Of a DNA stretch of 64,000 nucleotides, positions 15,925-25,731 are shown piece by piece. The notes under the pieces were generated by a model, which was not told where the DNA came from, did no database searches, and was given only the letters and a program-made list of their open reading frames with translations. Source of the DNA: Tolypothrix campylonemoides VB511288 (GTDB lineage Bacteria; Cyanobacteriota; Cyanobacteriia; Cyanobacteriales; Nostocaceae); NCBI GenBank assembly GCA_000828075.3, contig JXCB02000039.1:264300-328299 (forward strand), read 5' to 3'. Every line of letters begins with the position of its first letter. The first letter of the stretch is position 1. Made by a program: the position numbers and the translations under genes.

Positions 15925-17487
15925 TTAGGGTACACTGCAATCAATCTTTGCAGTTGTCGCTTTGGCTTGATGGGTTGTATCAGTGCATCTAACTTTTGAT
16001 TCGAGGCTACGAATTTTTTGTAAAAGCGACGCTCCCCAGAATAAAGAAATCACAAGCTTGATAGCCATGCCTATCAACAGAAGTGTCACGATTTTAGCTG
16101 CTTTTCGCTCTTGAACCAGCCGTTTTTGCTGTTCTACTAGTCGTGCTTCAGCTTCTTTAGCACGTTCCGCCTCTAATGCCTTTTGAACTTCTGTGCGATC
16201 CAATTCTTCACTCTTCGCTAAAAACCGATAATCTAGGTTGCTCAAGCTTTTGCCATGCGCCCAAGTTTGGGCATCAATTAAGGCTTGTCCCCGCAATAAT
16301 CGGGATTGATCTTGTTGGTTTGAAGCAACCCAGGTATCGAAGGCTTGGGAGTAGGGACGCAGATACGCTAATTGTTTTTCCACCCATTCGATGTGGAAAA
16401 CTTCTTGATAAATCCGGTTTTTTACCTTGAGAAAACCCTGCTTTTTGACAACCAACCCAGACAGCAACAATTCTACTTGTTCTCGAGAGTCATCGGCTGG
16501 GAGTTCAACTCCCTGGAGGATTTGCTGATAAATTCCTAGCAATCTCCCGACTGATTGTTCGTTTCTGAGCAGGCGATCGCGAATTGTCCGCAAATGCTCC
16601 GGTTCATCTTGTGATTCCCAGTGGTTGATTATGCGTGACTTAACCACACTTTCCACCCAAAATGCTTCTGCCCCTGGGAGCATTTTGAGATTGTCACTGA
16701 AAGCTTCTTGAGCTGAACTCACTAACAACCGACACAGCTTTTGTGTGAGAAAAGGTTGTCCAGAAGTCCAAGCTAATATTTCCTTTAAAACTTTCTGGGG
16801 ATTGTTACCATTGGCTTCCAGTCCCTGAGCGAGGACTTTAGCTTCATCAAATGTAAAACCATGTAGTTCGATAGGTTTCCCAATATTAAATGGGGTCGAA
16901 TGATTTCGATATTGAATTAAATCTGACGGCGTTGCAACTCCGAAAATTGCAAATGTAATACGATTATATTCTGAAGAAAGCGCTCGGTTATTGTAGCAGA
17001 AGCGAATCAAGGTAAAAAAGTCATCGATGGAGAAATCAAGGCTCAAAATACTATCAATTTCATCAATAAATATAAACAATCTTTCATTAGGAAACTGAGG
17101 TAGCAGTATGTCCGAAATAAATCGGCTCAGTTTCTGAAGTAAAGAAAGATCATTTTGCTCTTGCCACCAGGTTTTTAAATTGACCTTTTTTATCAGTTTA
17201 AAACCCATCCATAAGTCACCTACGACTCCCTTATACCACTGTTCGGGAGTAATATTTTCACAGCCAATATTGGTCATATCGACAGTGGCGCACTTAAAGC
17301 CTTCTTGTTGCAAGCGATGCTTTGTTTTCACCATGAGTGAGGATTTGCCCATTTGCCGACAACTGAGGACATAGCAAAACTCACCCTGCTTCAAAGCTTC
17401 GTAAAGTTCTACATCTGCTCTTCGCTCAACATAGCAAGGAGCATCAGTCGTTAGCGTACCGCCAACTTGGTATCGATAACTTTTCAT
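15925..17487 (-). CDS. AAA-like (PF14516) ATPase with C-terminal membrane helix
   Basis: Start set at the Met of [12 protein letters not shown], matching its paralogue at 49025; upstream in-frame codons lie in a dispersed repeat. 520 aa. Walker A RQMGKSSL (Lys48), Walker [10 protein letters not shown] (Asp142, Glu143), a winged-helix-like tail, a coiled coil ([19 protein letters not shown]) and one membrane helix near 478-500. It lacks the CHASE2 sensor that is fused to the same ATPase in the 49-kb paralogue. Function unknown; likely a signalling NTPase held at the membrane. Confidence 0.85.
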   Translation of the reverse strand: MKSYRYQVGGTLTTDAPCYVERRADVELYEALKQGEFCYVLSCRQMGKSSLMVKTKHRLQQEGFKCATVDMTNIGCENITPEQWYKGVVGDLWMGFKLIKKVNLKTWWQEQNDLSLLQKLSRFISDILLPQFPNERLFIFIDEIDSILSLDFSIDDFFTLIRFCYNNRALSSEYNRITFAIFGVATPSDLIQYRNHSTPFNIGKPIELHGFTFDEAKVLAQGLEANGNNPQKVLKEILAWTSGQPFLTQKLCRLLVSSAQEAFSDNLKMLPGAEAFWVESVVKSRIINHWESQDEPEHLRTIRDRLLRNEQSVGRLLGIYQQILQGVELPADDSREQVELLLSGLVVKKQGFLKVKNRIYQEVFHIEWVEKQLAYLRPYSQAFDTWVASNQQDQSRLLRGQALIDAQTWAHGKSLSNLDYRFLAKSEELDRTEVQKALEAERAKEAEARLVEQQKRLVQERKAAKIVTLLLIGMAIKLVISLFWGASLLQKIRSLESKVRCTDTTHQAKATTAKIDCSVP

Positions 17488-18275
17488 TCTATTTACAGCA
17501 CTGATTGTTATGATTAGACCCTCCGGGTATGCCTTCGGCACACCTATGGCTGACGCCACGGCTGAGTGCTTCGCACACGCCAAGGGCGAACGCCGAACGG
17601 TGAACGCAGCCGCCTGGGTCGGGAAACCCTACCAAGAGCGCTGACTCACCACAAATCGCAAGGTAGACATTGCCTATAAAACCCTATGTAATAGACATTT
17701 GAGGTATTATCCGGCAATCCTCACCCAGGGTAAATGCATCTTGTCATTAACAATACTCTGTTCTCAATAGAGTTGGAAATAATCGCGTTAAGCAATACTT
17801 CTTGACATTATCTTCTTGACATTATCTTCTTGACATTATATTGAGTTCTATTTTTGGCTTCTCTTTTACAAGTAAGCAAAAGACCTTCAGCGATCTATTT
17901 TGATTTTATCGTTTCATCAAGTCGCCCCAAGGAGACCGCCGAATCACGTCTATCTTGCTCGGGAGGAATCGGCGCGCTGTTGTTTGGGGATTAGGGATTA
18001 GGGATTGGGACTTACCCCCAAATCTTTAATCCTTTCCCAATCCCTAGAATAGGGCGGACTGTTGCAATCCCCGTCCTCAATTCCTCCCAGTAAAGAGCCA
18101 GTAAAGAGTCCCTAGTCCCTAGTCCCCAGTTCCCGTAAAACATAAATCAGGCTTTTCGTTCACTTATTAAGCTAAAGCACATTTTATTTGCATATTGAAA
18201 TTTTTTCAAATTCTTGTGGGGTGGGCATCTTGCCTGCCCAAATAATGCAAGTTAAATGTGGAACAGCTTATGCAT
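17488..18275. other. Repeat-rich intergenic region
   Basis: No gene. It has a cyanobacterial dispersed repeat at about 17515-17640 (GGGTATGCCTTCGGCACACC type), a 14-bp triplicate at 17799-17840, and GGGATTAGGGATTAGGGATT near 17990 facing CCCAATCCCTAG near 18036 as an inverted pair. Confidence 0.6.
17799..17840. repeat. 14-bp tandem repeat, 3 units
   Basis: TTCTTGACATTATC twice and TTCTTGACATTATA once, back to back. Each unit contains a TTGACA hexamer identical to a sigma-70 -35 box, but no gene follows on the plus strand. Confidence 0.85.
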
Positions 18276-20411
18276 TTAAATGTCTTCAGATAAAACTGAG
18301 TTCACAGTTACGCAATTACGCCCCTTTCTTTTTGCCTGGAACAGAGCTTCTTCAGCAGCAGCCATTAACATTGCGGCTGAGTTTTCATGGTTGGGTATTG
18401 CAGTTGCAATGCCTAAGCTAACAGTGAGGACAGGAGCCGGAAATCCATCAAATTGAAATTGTACCTGAGCGATCGCCCGTTGGGGCATCCAGTTCCTTCC
18501 CTCGCTTACACGTAGCGTCAGCGTTGCTTCTGGGTTCGCCAAGCGTGTTTGTTCCTCCTGCTCTGAATATAGGACAGAGGAAGCACGGGCGATCGCCAAT
18601 TGCTCAACCCCCTCTCGAATGTTTTCTGCGATGTCTACAGCAATATTGGCGGGCGTTTGGGGTAACACCGCTGCAAACTTTGTCCCCTCATAGTAAGCCA
18701 TAAGAGTTGCTTTATACTTTAAACGCTCGTGGATAGTACTAGCAATTCGCTGTAAACTACTGTTTGCAGCTTGATATCCATGAGCATCCCTGTAAAAATT
18801 AAAGTAGTCAATCTCACACATAATTACAGATAGCATTGTCGCTTCTGTCAGCCACTGCTGCCACTGGGTTTCGAGATATTGGCTGAAGTAGTCTAGATTA
18901 ACGAACTGACTCAGTGCATCAGCTTCACTAATCTGATTGGATTGTTGTTGTTCCTCCAACAGATTTGCAGAAGCATGATTGTCATTCTGCCTTAAGAGTT
19001 GCTGACTAAAATAAAGGCGGTACAATTCGCAGCTAGGGCGAGCTTGATTGCCATCTAGTTGAACCAAACCCATGCTTTCTAGTTTGTATGCGGCGATCGC
19101 CCCTTGAGCGGGCACTTGTGCCATCGCGCTAAGCGCCGCGCCTCTTGGTGCGCTGGCATCGAACTGCACACTTTCATCAGCCATCACAACTTCTTGCATT
19201 GCAGACATCAATTGTGGATCAGCTTGCAGTAGGGTTAAGAGTTCTCGTAAATGCTGACTATAAATTCCAGTTGGTGTAGAAGCTGTTTGTAACAACTCCT
19301 CCAGCGTGACTTCTTCCTGACACAAATGATAAAGCGCCAAATTTATCAAATAGGGATGCCCACCAACCATTGTTTGTAACAGTGCTAAGCGTTGCGCCCC
19401 GAACGAGGAAGCTGCCCAATCTATTCCATATTCAATAGCCAAATTCTGTACTTGCGCTATGGTAAACGGTGGCAGTGGAACTGTTAGCCCAACATTGAAA
19501 GGGGACTGGTTCAGCTTGAGCGGAATATAAATTTCTGTAGTGTGAACCACCACCAAGCGCACTTTTTGCCAAATTCTATCCTGCTTTGCCACCTCGTGCC
19601 AAAATCGCAGCATTGGCAAGAAGTCCTGAGCAATATTAGGATGTTCAAAAACCCGATGGACTTCGTTCAAAGCCAACACTAAGGGACAATCAATTTGCTC
19701 GAGTAGATACCCCTCGAAATAGATTTTGCAGCTCACTTTGCTGCCCATTTCTGCATCCCAGTAATCATCGAGGTTTGGGGCGAGGTTCAACTGCCTGCTG
19801 ATATTGATGCAGAACCAACGCAAAAACTTATCTAATGAAGCAAAAACAGCTTCATCAGCTTCCTGAAAGTCCAAAGAAACGGTTTTATAACCCTGCACCT
19901 TTGCATGAGCAATAATCCTGTTGAGCAGTGAACTTTTCCCCATCTTCCTAGGTGCTTTGATCCGCAGCAAGGAACCTGGTTGCATAATTTCAGCGTAAAC
20001 AACTTCTTCGAGCGGAGGGCGATTGATGTAGAAACGAGAACCCAGTGGCACAGGACCGCTAGGAAAGTCCACCTTACTCACTGGAACTAAATCTAAAAAA
20101 CCCCTTTCTGCACTATAACCTGCTCTCAACTCGCGCTGAGGCTGATCGTTGTCCTGACTCATCCAGTCTTGCTGGAATCTTGTCAAGACTAAGTGTAGGT
20201 TTTTTTTGGTTACCCTCTCTCCTAGTGCATTTGAAAGGTCTTGCCACAATTGAGAGCCAACTTCTTTAATGTAGTCGCTCCCATACCCTGAGCCTTCCGC
20301 CATTTCACCGTAAGTTTTCCCCAGCCATGATTGATAGAGTACAAATCGCTGAATGGAACCAAGAGGCTTGTCTTCGAGAATTTGTCCTACAGCTTCTAGA
20401 AGTTCTTCCAC
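18276..20411 (-). CDS. HTH / AAA-like ATPase / degenerate GGDEF fusion protein
   Basis: 711 aa. Residues 1-85 (QRFVLYQSWLGKTYGEMAEG, VGSQLWQDLSNALGERVTKK) match the N-terminal helical domain common on cyanobacterial vWA-MoxR-associated and WD40 signalling proteins. Residues about 120-440 are the AAA-like ATPase, Walker A APRKMGKSSL (Lys159); the Walker B core reads LVLALNEVH, with Asn where Asp is expected. Residues about 510-705 have the GGDEF fold, but the signature is EGTKF, so diguanylate cyclase activity is unlikely. Single gene; probably a cytoplasmic signalling scaffold. Confidence 0.82.
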   Translation of the reverse strand: MEELLEAVGQILEDKPLGSIQRFVLYQSWLGKTYGEMAEGSGYGSDYIKEVGSQLWQDLSNALGERVTKKNLHLVLTRFQQDWMSQDNDQPQRELRAGYSAERGFLDLVPVSKVDFPSGPVPLGSRFYINRPPLEEVVYAEIMQPGSLLRIKAPRKMGKSSLLNRIIAHAKVQGYKTVSLDFQEADEAVFASLDKFLRWFCINISRQLNLAPNLDDYWDAEMGSKVSCKIYFEGYLLEQIDCPLVLALNEVHRVFEHPNIAQDFLPMLRFWHEVAKQDRIWQKVRLVVVHTTEIYIPLKLNQSPFNVGLTVPLPPFTIAQVQNLAIEYGIDWAASSFGAQRLALLQTMVGGHPYLINLALYHLCQEEVTLEELLQTASTPTGIYSQHLRELLTLLQADPQLMSAMQEVVMADESVQFDASAPRGAALSAMAQVPAQGAIAAYKLESMGLVQLDGNQARPSCELYRLYFSQQLLRQNDNHASANLLEEQQQSNQISEADALSQFVNLDYFSQYLETQWQQWLTEATMLSVIMCEIDYFNFYRDAHGYQAANSSLQRIASTIHERLKYKATLMAYYEGTKFAAVLPQTPANIAVDIAENIREGVEQLAIARASSVLYSEQEEQTRLANPEATLTLRVSEGRNWMPQRAIAQVQFQFDGFPAPVLTVSLGIATAIPNHENSAAMLMAAAEEALFQAKRKGRNCVTVNSVLSEDI

Positions 20412-20807
20412 GGTTATTTAAAGGTTAATATTAAGTAGATACACGTACATTTTGTTGATTAGTATTAATATACATCTTAAGAAAGATTTCTACAAAGAGG
20501 AGATCCAAGACTTTATGCTGCGGTTAAATTCAACAATGCCCCTATTGATCAAGTACGTGCGGTGAGCAGCGCGTTGGTGAACCAGTGCTGCGGGAAACCC
20601 TCCCGCAGCAGGCAACTGGTGAAAGGGTTCCCCGGCTTGAAGCGACTGCGTGCCTCCAAAGGAGGTCGCACGGTACAGGCACCGTGCCGGAGGCATACCC
20701 GGAGGGCAAGCGCCCAATTAACGCTTGTCCACAGGTTAGGAGTCGGCTTTCGTAGACGCATAGCCGATACAGGTAGAAACGTGTAAGACCATCTAAAGGC
20801 ACTGCTT
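20412..20807. other. Intergenic dispersed repeat, no gene
   Basis: About 20570-20760 is a GC-rich dispersed repeat (CGGGAAACCCTCCCGCAGCA, GCATACCCGGAGGGCAAGCG) that opens spurious frames on both strands. Similar blocks are at about 17.6, 55.9 and 59.65 kb. Confidence 0.65.
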
Positions 20808-21929
20808 TTAGAGGCAATGTTGGATGAAGGAAGAATCCTCGCACCGCGATAGTCGAGGAGTTGTCAAACTGCCAAATGTGGAGATAAGTTTTGTCACCAA
20901 AGCTTGAGTATAGTTAACATGATTAAATTGGTTGACTACCAGTTCATAACCTTGCTGAGCCTGAGCTTCAGCTTTTTCCGGAGCATTTAAAAGGTTCTCG
21001 ATTGCTTGCTTGAGCTCTACAGGATCACGGGGATTAACACCAGTAACGATACCCGAGTCAATCAGGTCGCCAATAATTCCTGACGAGCGAGTTATCACTA
21101 CAGGTCGCCGACAAGCCATCGCTTCAAACAGAGTGGTAAGCCCGGCTTCGTAATTATTCTCAAAAAGAGTGATCACAACTAAGTCAGAATCGCGGTAAAG
21201 CTGTACCAACTCGCACCAGTCGTAAAACCGAAACGATAGATTACTGGGTATAACTTTTGGGAACGCTCGTTTTAATGCAACTGCGTTACGTGAGAAAGCG
21301 CAAATCTTGACATCGACATTTAAATATCGAGTCGCATCAGCAAGAGTTCTATAATCTCGTTTTTCCAAACCTCCACTACCAATAACTGGACGAAGTTTGT
21401 GTTGAAAAGCCGGTCCTGGTGTGAAGAAGGATGTGTCTACAGGTTGTGACAAAAAAAGATAGACACGGTTCTCAGGTAAACGTAAGTACTGGCGAAGGAA
21501 TTCAGCTTGCGAACGAACCGTGGTCACAAATAAATCAACGCGGTTTGCTATGCCGAACAGCTTCAATGCCAGACGAGCTCGTGGTCGGTTTATATTGTGG
21601 CTATATACAACAATTTTAGGTCGCTTGTGTTTAGCACCGCACAGAGCAGCAATTGGAATGCCGATGTGTTCGCCTGTGCAATATATGACATCGTCCTCTT
21701 GAAGCAGCGAGGACAACTTGCGTGCCAAAGCCCAGTATTCGGGACGCCCTATAATCATTGCACGAATTTTATCTATAAGCAACACAGGTTCGGAGCCTGG
21801 TTGATAAACTGTTGCCCCTAAATGCTGACTCATTGCTGATATTACATGGTTGGGGCATTTTCCCGCAAGAGCATTTTGGGTGATACCTTCTAGGTCACAG
21901 GTCGGGATTAAAGCTATGTGGTATTTCAA
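20808..21929 (-). CDS. Glycosyltransferase family 4-like protein (paralogue 1)
   Basis: I start at TTG 21929: it has AAGGTGAG 6 nt upstream and gives (M)KYHIALIPTCDLEGIT, aligning with both paralogues (MKYHIALHRPIDLEGIT, MRYHIALHRPIDIDGIT). About 373 aa, GT-B fold; the C-terminal donor-site region is GLTTLFEAMACRRPVVITRS followed by DPVELKQAIENLL. It would add a sugar to a lipid-linked EPS unit in the cytoplasm. It ends the EPS cluster and is the most diverged of three copies. Confidence 0.86.
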   Translation of the reverse strand: MKYHIALIPTCDLEGITQNALAGKCPNHVISAMSQHLGATVYQPGSEPVLLIDKIRAMIIGRPEYWALARKLSSLLQEDDVIYCTGEHIGIPIAALCGAKHKRPKIVVYSHNINRPRARLALKLFGIANRVDLFVTTVRSQAEFLRQYLRLPENRVYLFLSQPVDTSFFTPGPAFQHKLRPVIGSGGLEKRDYRTLADATRYLNVDVKICAFSRNAVALKRAFPKVIPSNLSFRFYDWCELVQLYRDSDLVVITLFENNYEAGLTTLFEAMACRRPVVITRSSGIIGDLIDSGIVTGVNPRDPVELKQAIENLLNAPEKAEAQAQQGYELVVNQFNHVNYTQALVTKLISTFGSLTTPRLSRCEDSSFIQHCL

Positions 21930-22196
21930 GGCTCTCACCTTTCCCTATTATTTAGGGAGATATAGGAAGATGGCTTTTTTATTCCTTAACCAACACACAA
22001 CCTTTATATCACCTAAAATAGATGGGCGCATACTCATACCGTTTCTTTGTGATAGCTTGCGTGGCGTAGCCATAGCTGCAATATCTTTACCCCCAGCTAA
22101 CCCTGTCCCCCCGATGCCTTGGGGGGACTACAGGGGGGTATTAAGGCGCATCTTCATACAGAATTGGTATCAGCCTTGAGCACCACAACCCACTAT

Positions 22197-22964
22197 TCAG
22201 CTTCTGCCAATAAAGTAAACTCCCCAGGTATCAAAACCTGCCTCTCGATTACTTATCCATTCACGAAAAGCAACAACCTGTATTTGAAATTCCCGCAATA
22301 GCAACTCAATTTCTGGTTTAAATAAGTAGCGCATTCGATGAATTTCTTGTAACTCTTCAACAGCGTTGCTACTTTTATCTCTAATGAAGACTTGATAATT
22401 TACATCTACCCAATTTTCATTCTTGTGCATGACTGGTTCTGCAATTCTAGTTACGAGAATTTGCTCATCTTCTAAACGTTTAACTCTGATTGTGGGGCGA
22501 TCGCTCAACACTGCAGGTCCATACCACACATCAAAGATAAAAATTCCCCCAGGCTTCAAATGCTGTTTGACTGTAGCAAAAGTTGCTAGCAAATCCTCGT
22601 TTCTTGTCTGGTAGCTAACGACATGAAACAGTGACAAGACGACATCAAAAGTCTGATTTAGCCTTACTGTACGGATATCTCCTTGAGTAAATTTCAGCCT
22701 AGAAACTAAGTCTGGTGGAAGATGGGAGAGGCGATCGCTCGCTTTTTGTAGCATCTGGTGACTGATATCCACTCCTTGAACTTGATAACCTTGCTTTGCC
22801 AACAGAGTTGCGTGGATACCTGTGCCACAACCCAAGTCTAGGATTTTCTCAGTTTCTTTTGCATATGTCTTCACTAACTGCTCAATAAACTGGGTTTCTC
22901 CAACATAATCCTTATCTTGGTACAGAAGGTCGTAATAACGGGCATAGTTGTTAAAAATATTCAT
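22197..22964 (-). CDS. SAM-dependent class I methyltransferase
   Basis: 255 aa. Motif I ILDLGCGTGIHATLL (about 41-55), VQGVDISHQML, and FDVVLSLFHVVSY follow the class I fold. It overlaps the aminotransferase gene by 4 bp, and with the cupin gene forms a three-gene set typical of modified amino-sugar pathways. It may methylate a nucleotide sugar or a sugar residue of the polymer. Confidence 0.9.
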   Translation of the reverse strand: MNIFNNYARYYDLLYQDKDYVGETQFIEQLVKTYAKETEKILDLGCGTGIHATLLAKQGYQVQGVDISHQMLQKASDRLSHLPPDLVSRLKFTQGDIRTVRLNQTFDVVLSLFHVVSYQTRNEDLLATFATVKQHLKPGGIFIFDVWYGPAVLSDRPTIRVKRLEDEQILVTRIAEPVMHKNENWVDVNYQVFIRDKSSNAVEELQEIHRMRYLFKPEIELLLREFQIQVVAFREWISNREAGFDTWGVYFIGRS

Positions 22965-24079
22965 TTTAATATTTCCTTAACTGCCAGTACTACTTGTTCA
23001 ATTTGTTCATCCATCAGTGCCAACCCGCTAGGAATATAAAAACCCCGACGAGCGATTTTTTCCGCTACGGGGTAAGATTCTCCCTCAAATAATCCCATCT
23101 TTTTCAACACAGGTTGCTCATGCATACACCAAAAGAAAGGACGAGTACCTATTTTCTTCTGACCAAGACGTTGCATCACTTCTTGAGCCTCAAATGGGAC
23201 TTCGTCTTTCAGGACTAAACCATACACCCAGTAGATATTTGTTGCATACTCAGTCTGTAGCAACGGCAACTGTATACTAGGAATGTCTGCAAGTAATTCT
23301 GTATAAACTTGCCCCATTCGTCGCTTACGTGCTATGAATTCATCCAAGCGCTCTAGCTGAGCAACTCCAATCGCTGCTTGTAGATTACTCATTCGCATAT
23401 TCCAACCCAACTCTTCATGCACGAACCGTTTCTGAGGTTGGAAGCACAGATTGCGCAACGAACGACACCTTTGTGCTAACCGTTCATCATCTGTAAGCAG
23501 CATTCCACCTTCACCCGTAGTAATATGTTTGTTCGGGTAAAAGCTGAATGTGCTGATGTTGCCAAAGCGACCACAAGGAATACCTTTATAGGTTTGACCG
23601 TGCACTTCGGCTGCGTCTTCTATGACAGATAAACCATACTTGTCTGCCAAGGCTAAAACTGGTTCCATATCTACAGGTAAACCGTAGATGTGGACAACCA
23701 TAATTGCTTTTGTTCTAGATGTTATCTTTGCCTCAATTTGGCTAACATCCATATTCCAAGTGTTGCGATCGCAATCTACAACAACCGGAATTGCACCAGC
23801 GCGGACAATAGCAGCAGCACAGGAGATAATTGTAAAAGTAGGCAAAATAACTTCATCTCCTTTGCCAATTTCCAATGCTGCAACTGCTGCGTCAAGAGCA
23901 ACTGAACCATTGCTGACAGCAATGCCATATTTGCGTCCAACACGGGCAGCAAATTGCTGTTCAAGTTGTTCGACAAAAGGTCCTTCAGAAGAAATCCATC
24001 CCGTATCAATACACTGGTTTAAGTATTTCTTTTCGTTACCATTCAAGAGTGGTTCGTTTACAGGAATAGCCATTGTCAA
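22961..24079 (-). CDS. DegT/DnrJ/EryC1/StrS sugar aminotransferase
   Basis: 372 aa PLP enzyme: SNGSVALDAAVAAL, IEDAAEVHG (Asp155 contacting the pyridine N) and SFYPNKHITTGEGGML with Lys184 as the Schiff-base lysine. These enzymes transaminate keto-sugar nucleotides. 4-bp overlaps on both sides tie it to the cupin and methyltransferase genes. Confidence 0.95.
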   Translation of the reverse strand: MTMAIPVNEPLLNGNEKKYLNQCIDTGWISSEGPFVEQLEQQFAARVGRKYGIAVSNGSVALDAAVAALEIGKGDEVILPTFTIISCAAAIVRAGAIPVVVDCDRNTWNMDVSQIEAKITSRTKAIMVVHIYGLPVDMEPVLALADKYGLSVIEDAAEVHGQTYKGIPCGRFGNISTFSFYPNKHITTGEGGMLLTDDERLAQRCRSLRNLCFQPQKRFVHEELGWNMRMSNLQAAIGVAQLERLDEFIARKRRMGQVYTELLADIPSIQLPLLQTEYATNIYWVYGLVLKDEVPFEAQEVMQRLGQKKIGTRPFFWCMHEQPVLKKMGLFEGESYPVAEKIARRGFYIPSGLALMDEQIEQVVLAVKEILK

Positions 24080-24570
24080 ACCTTGTTTAACTCCATTATT
24101 TTTGCTTGTTCTGAAGTGATCCCAACAAACCTGATTTTGTCCTGTTCCTTAACATAGGGACCTTGTTTAACTTCAATCATCTCAAGTTCTTCAAGCACTT
24201 CAAACCCGTGACCGCCAGAACTTAAGAGGATGACATCTCCACTTTCCAAAATTCTGCTTTCTAGATATTGCTGTTGGTTGTCATAAAAATCTACTCTTAG
24301 TTTGCCTTTTCTGATAAATAAAACCTCTTGAGTATAGATGACTTCCCGATGTACCGGATTGTGGGTATGAGGCTGAATCACTTTCCCCCTTGGATGACTC
24401 ATGTAAGCTATTTGCTGAGAAAATTCGTCAGGGGTAAAGAAGTGAATTCCTGGCTTGTGAAAATCTTTCGATATAATTATCGCTAGAATTTGATGGCAAT
24501 GAGTAATCTTTTCTATCATGAGTGTTAAGCAATCAATAATTGTTTGGTTGACTTGAACTCGACGTGCCAA
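24076..24570 (-). CDS. Cupin-domain protein, sugar-nucleotide context
   Basis: 164 aa. Cupin strands and metal-ligand-like histidines in VIQPHTHNPVHREVIYTQEV, then FIRKGKLRVDFYD and LESGDVILLSSGGHGFEVLE. The upstream 30 residues look non-conserved, so translation may begin at Met18 (MIEKITHCHQIL). It could be an isomerase or epimerase like WxcM/FdtA relatives, given the following aminotransferase. Confidence 0.8.
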   Translation of the reverse strand: MARRVQVNQTIIDCLTLMIEKITHCHQILAIIISKDFHKPGIHFFTPDEFSQQIAYMSHPRGKVIQPHTHNPVHREVIYTQEVLFIRKGKLRVDFYDNQQQYLESRILESGDVILLSSGGHGFEVLEELEMIEVKQGPYVKEQDKIRFVGITSEQAKIMELNKV

Positions 24571-24770
24571 AACTAGGGTCTAGGGGGGAAAGAAGAAAAA
24601 GGGGTAGGGTGTTGGGTGTTGGGATGGGATTTGTTTTAAAAAACAAGTTGAAAAAACAATTTTTCACTACCTGTGTTTTGATTTCCAACAAGCAAATTTT
24701 ATTGAGAATTGATAGAAGTTTCTCAATAAAAATGCTTAATTACCAATAGGCGTGAGGGTTTGTCAAGGTG

Positions 24771-25655
24771 TTAAATGAGCTTTAACCCTTGTCCTACAAA
24801 TTGTGCGATCGTTTTCTTTATATCGAACTTAGGTTTTGTTGATGATTCTATATACCTAAGTAGGTCGTTAGAGGATGTTTGAAAAGTATTGGGCGAATGT
24901 AATTCGCTTTTGAGAGCATCAAACCAACGGGAAGCCACCTTCCATTCACCAGTATCATTGGGATGGCAGCCGTCGAAAGTATCAACACCCCACGTTGCAT
25001 CAAAACCATTGTACTGATCCACAACAATGACAGGTGATTGAGATGTGTATGTTTGGCTTGCAAGGTTTGGAATAAGCGCATTGAACTGTTCAATTCGCTC
25101 CCGGTAGCCACACCCAATAATTTGAGCGAGTAGTATCTTCACATATGGGTTATAATTGCGTAACTTTTGGATGATCCCACGTATATCCTCGATTGTGCTT
25201 TCTGCGCTTTGTTCCTGTCCAAGATCATTGGTTCCAAGATGAATCAGCGCTACGTCTGGTCGAGTGTTGCTCGCCCATTCGTCAATACGGTCTAGTATCT
25301 GATCTGCTCGCCAACCACAGTGACCTTCATGGTCTAGATCAAAGTCCGCTAGAGGTGTACGTCCTTGACAATTAAGTTGGAGCGACCCAACAAAATCGAC
25401 GTTATAACCAGCATTGCGTAAATTAAACCAAAGTAAGCGACGGTAGCTATTTTGATTTCCCTCTCCTTGAGTAATTGAGTCGCCCAAAGGCATGATTTTC
25501 GTAGGATAAGAACTTTGTGCAATCAAAACTGGTTTAGTCGCGTTTTTGGCTGCGCTAAAGACCGCCTGGCTAGAGCCTCCTTTGCCTATTACTCCTACAA
25601 CGACAACAAGAAACACACTGACAATACTTAAAATTGTCAATTGCCAACGACGCAT
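24771..25655 (-). CDS. Secreted SGNH/GDSL hydrolase
   Basis: 294 aa with an N-terminal signal peptide (LTILSIVSVFLVVVVGVIG). SGNH blocks: MPLGDSITQG (nucleophile Ser60), CGWRADQIL (Gly), HLGTNDLG (Asn143) and DGCHPNDTG (Asp228, His231), all present. Likely an extracellular or periplasmic carbohydrate esterase, for instance deacetylating the exopolymer. A C-terminal 50-residue tail after the fold is not recognised. Confidence 0.9.
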   Translation of the reverse strand: MRRWQLTILSIVSVFLVVVVGVIGKGGSSQAVFSAAKNATKPVLIAQSSYPTKIMPLGDSITQGEGNQNSYRRLLWFNLRNAGYNVDFVGSLQLNCQGRTPLADFDLDHEGHCGWRADQILDRIDEWASNTRPDVALIHLGTNDLGQEQSAESTIEDIRGIIQKLRNYNPYVKILLAQIIGCGYRERIEQFNALIPNLASQTYTSQSPVIVVDQYNGFDATWGVDTFDGCHPNDTGEWKVASRWFDALKSELHSPNTFQTSSNDLLRYIESSTKPKFDIKKTIAQFVGQGLKLI

Positions 25656-25731
25656 ATTATTACCTCTTCAATAAATGTGGTACTGTCATGATTTTTTATT
25701 ACTTAACCAAGACAGCAACTTTTGTATTTAC

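Noticed and set aside
18510..18900. Active diguanylate cyclase
   Set aside because: The GGDEF-fold domain has EGTKF at the signature position, so catalysis is not supported.
20542..20844. Arginine-rich open frames on both strands
   Set aside because: They lie wholly in a dispersed GC-rich repeat also found near 17.6, 55.9 and 59.65 kb.
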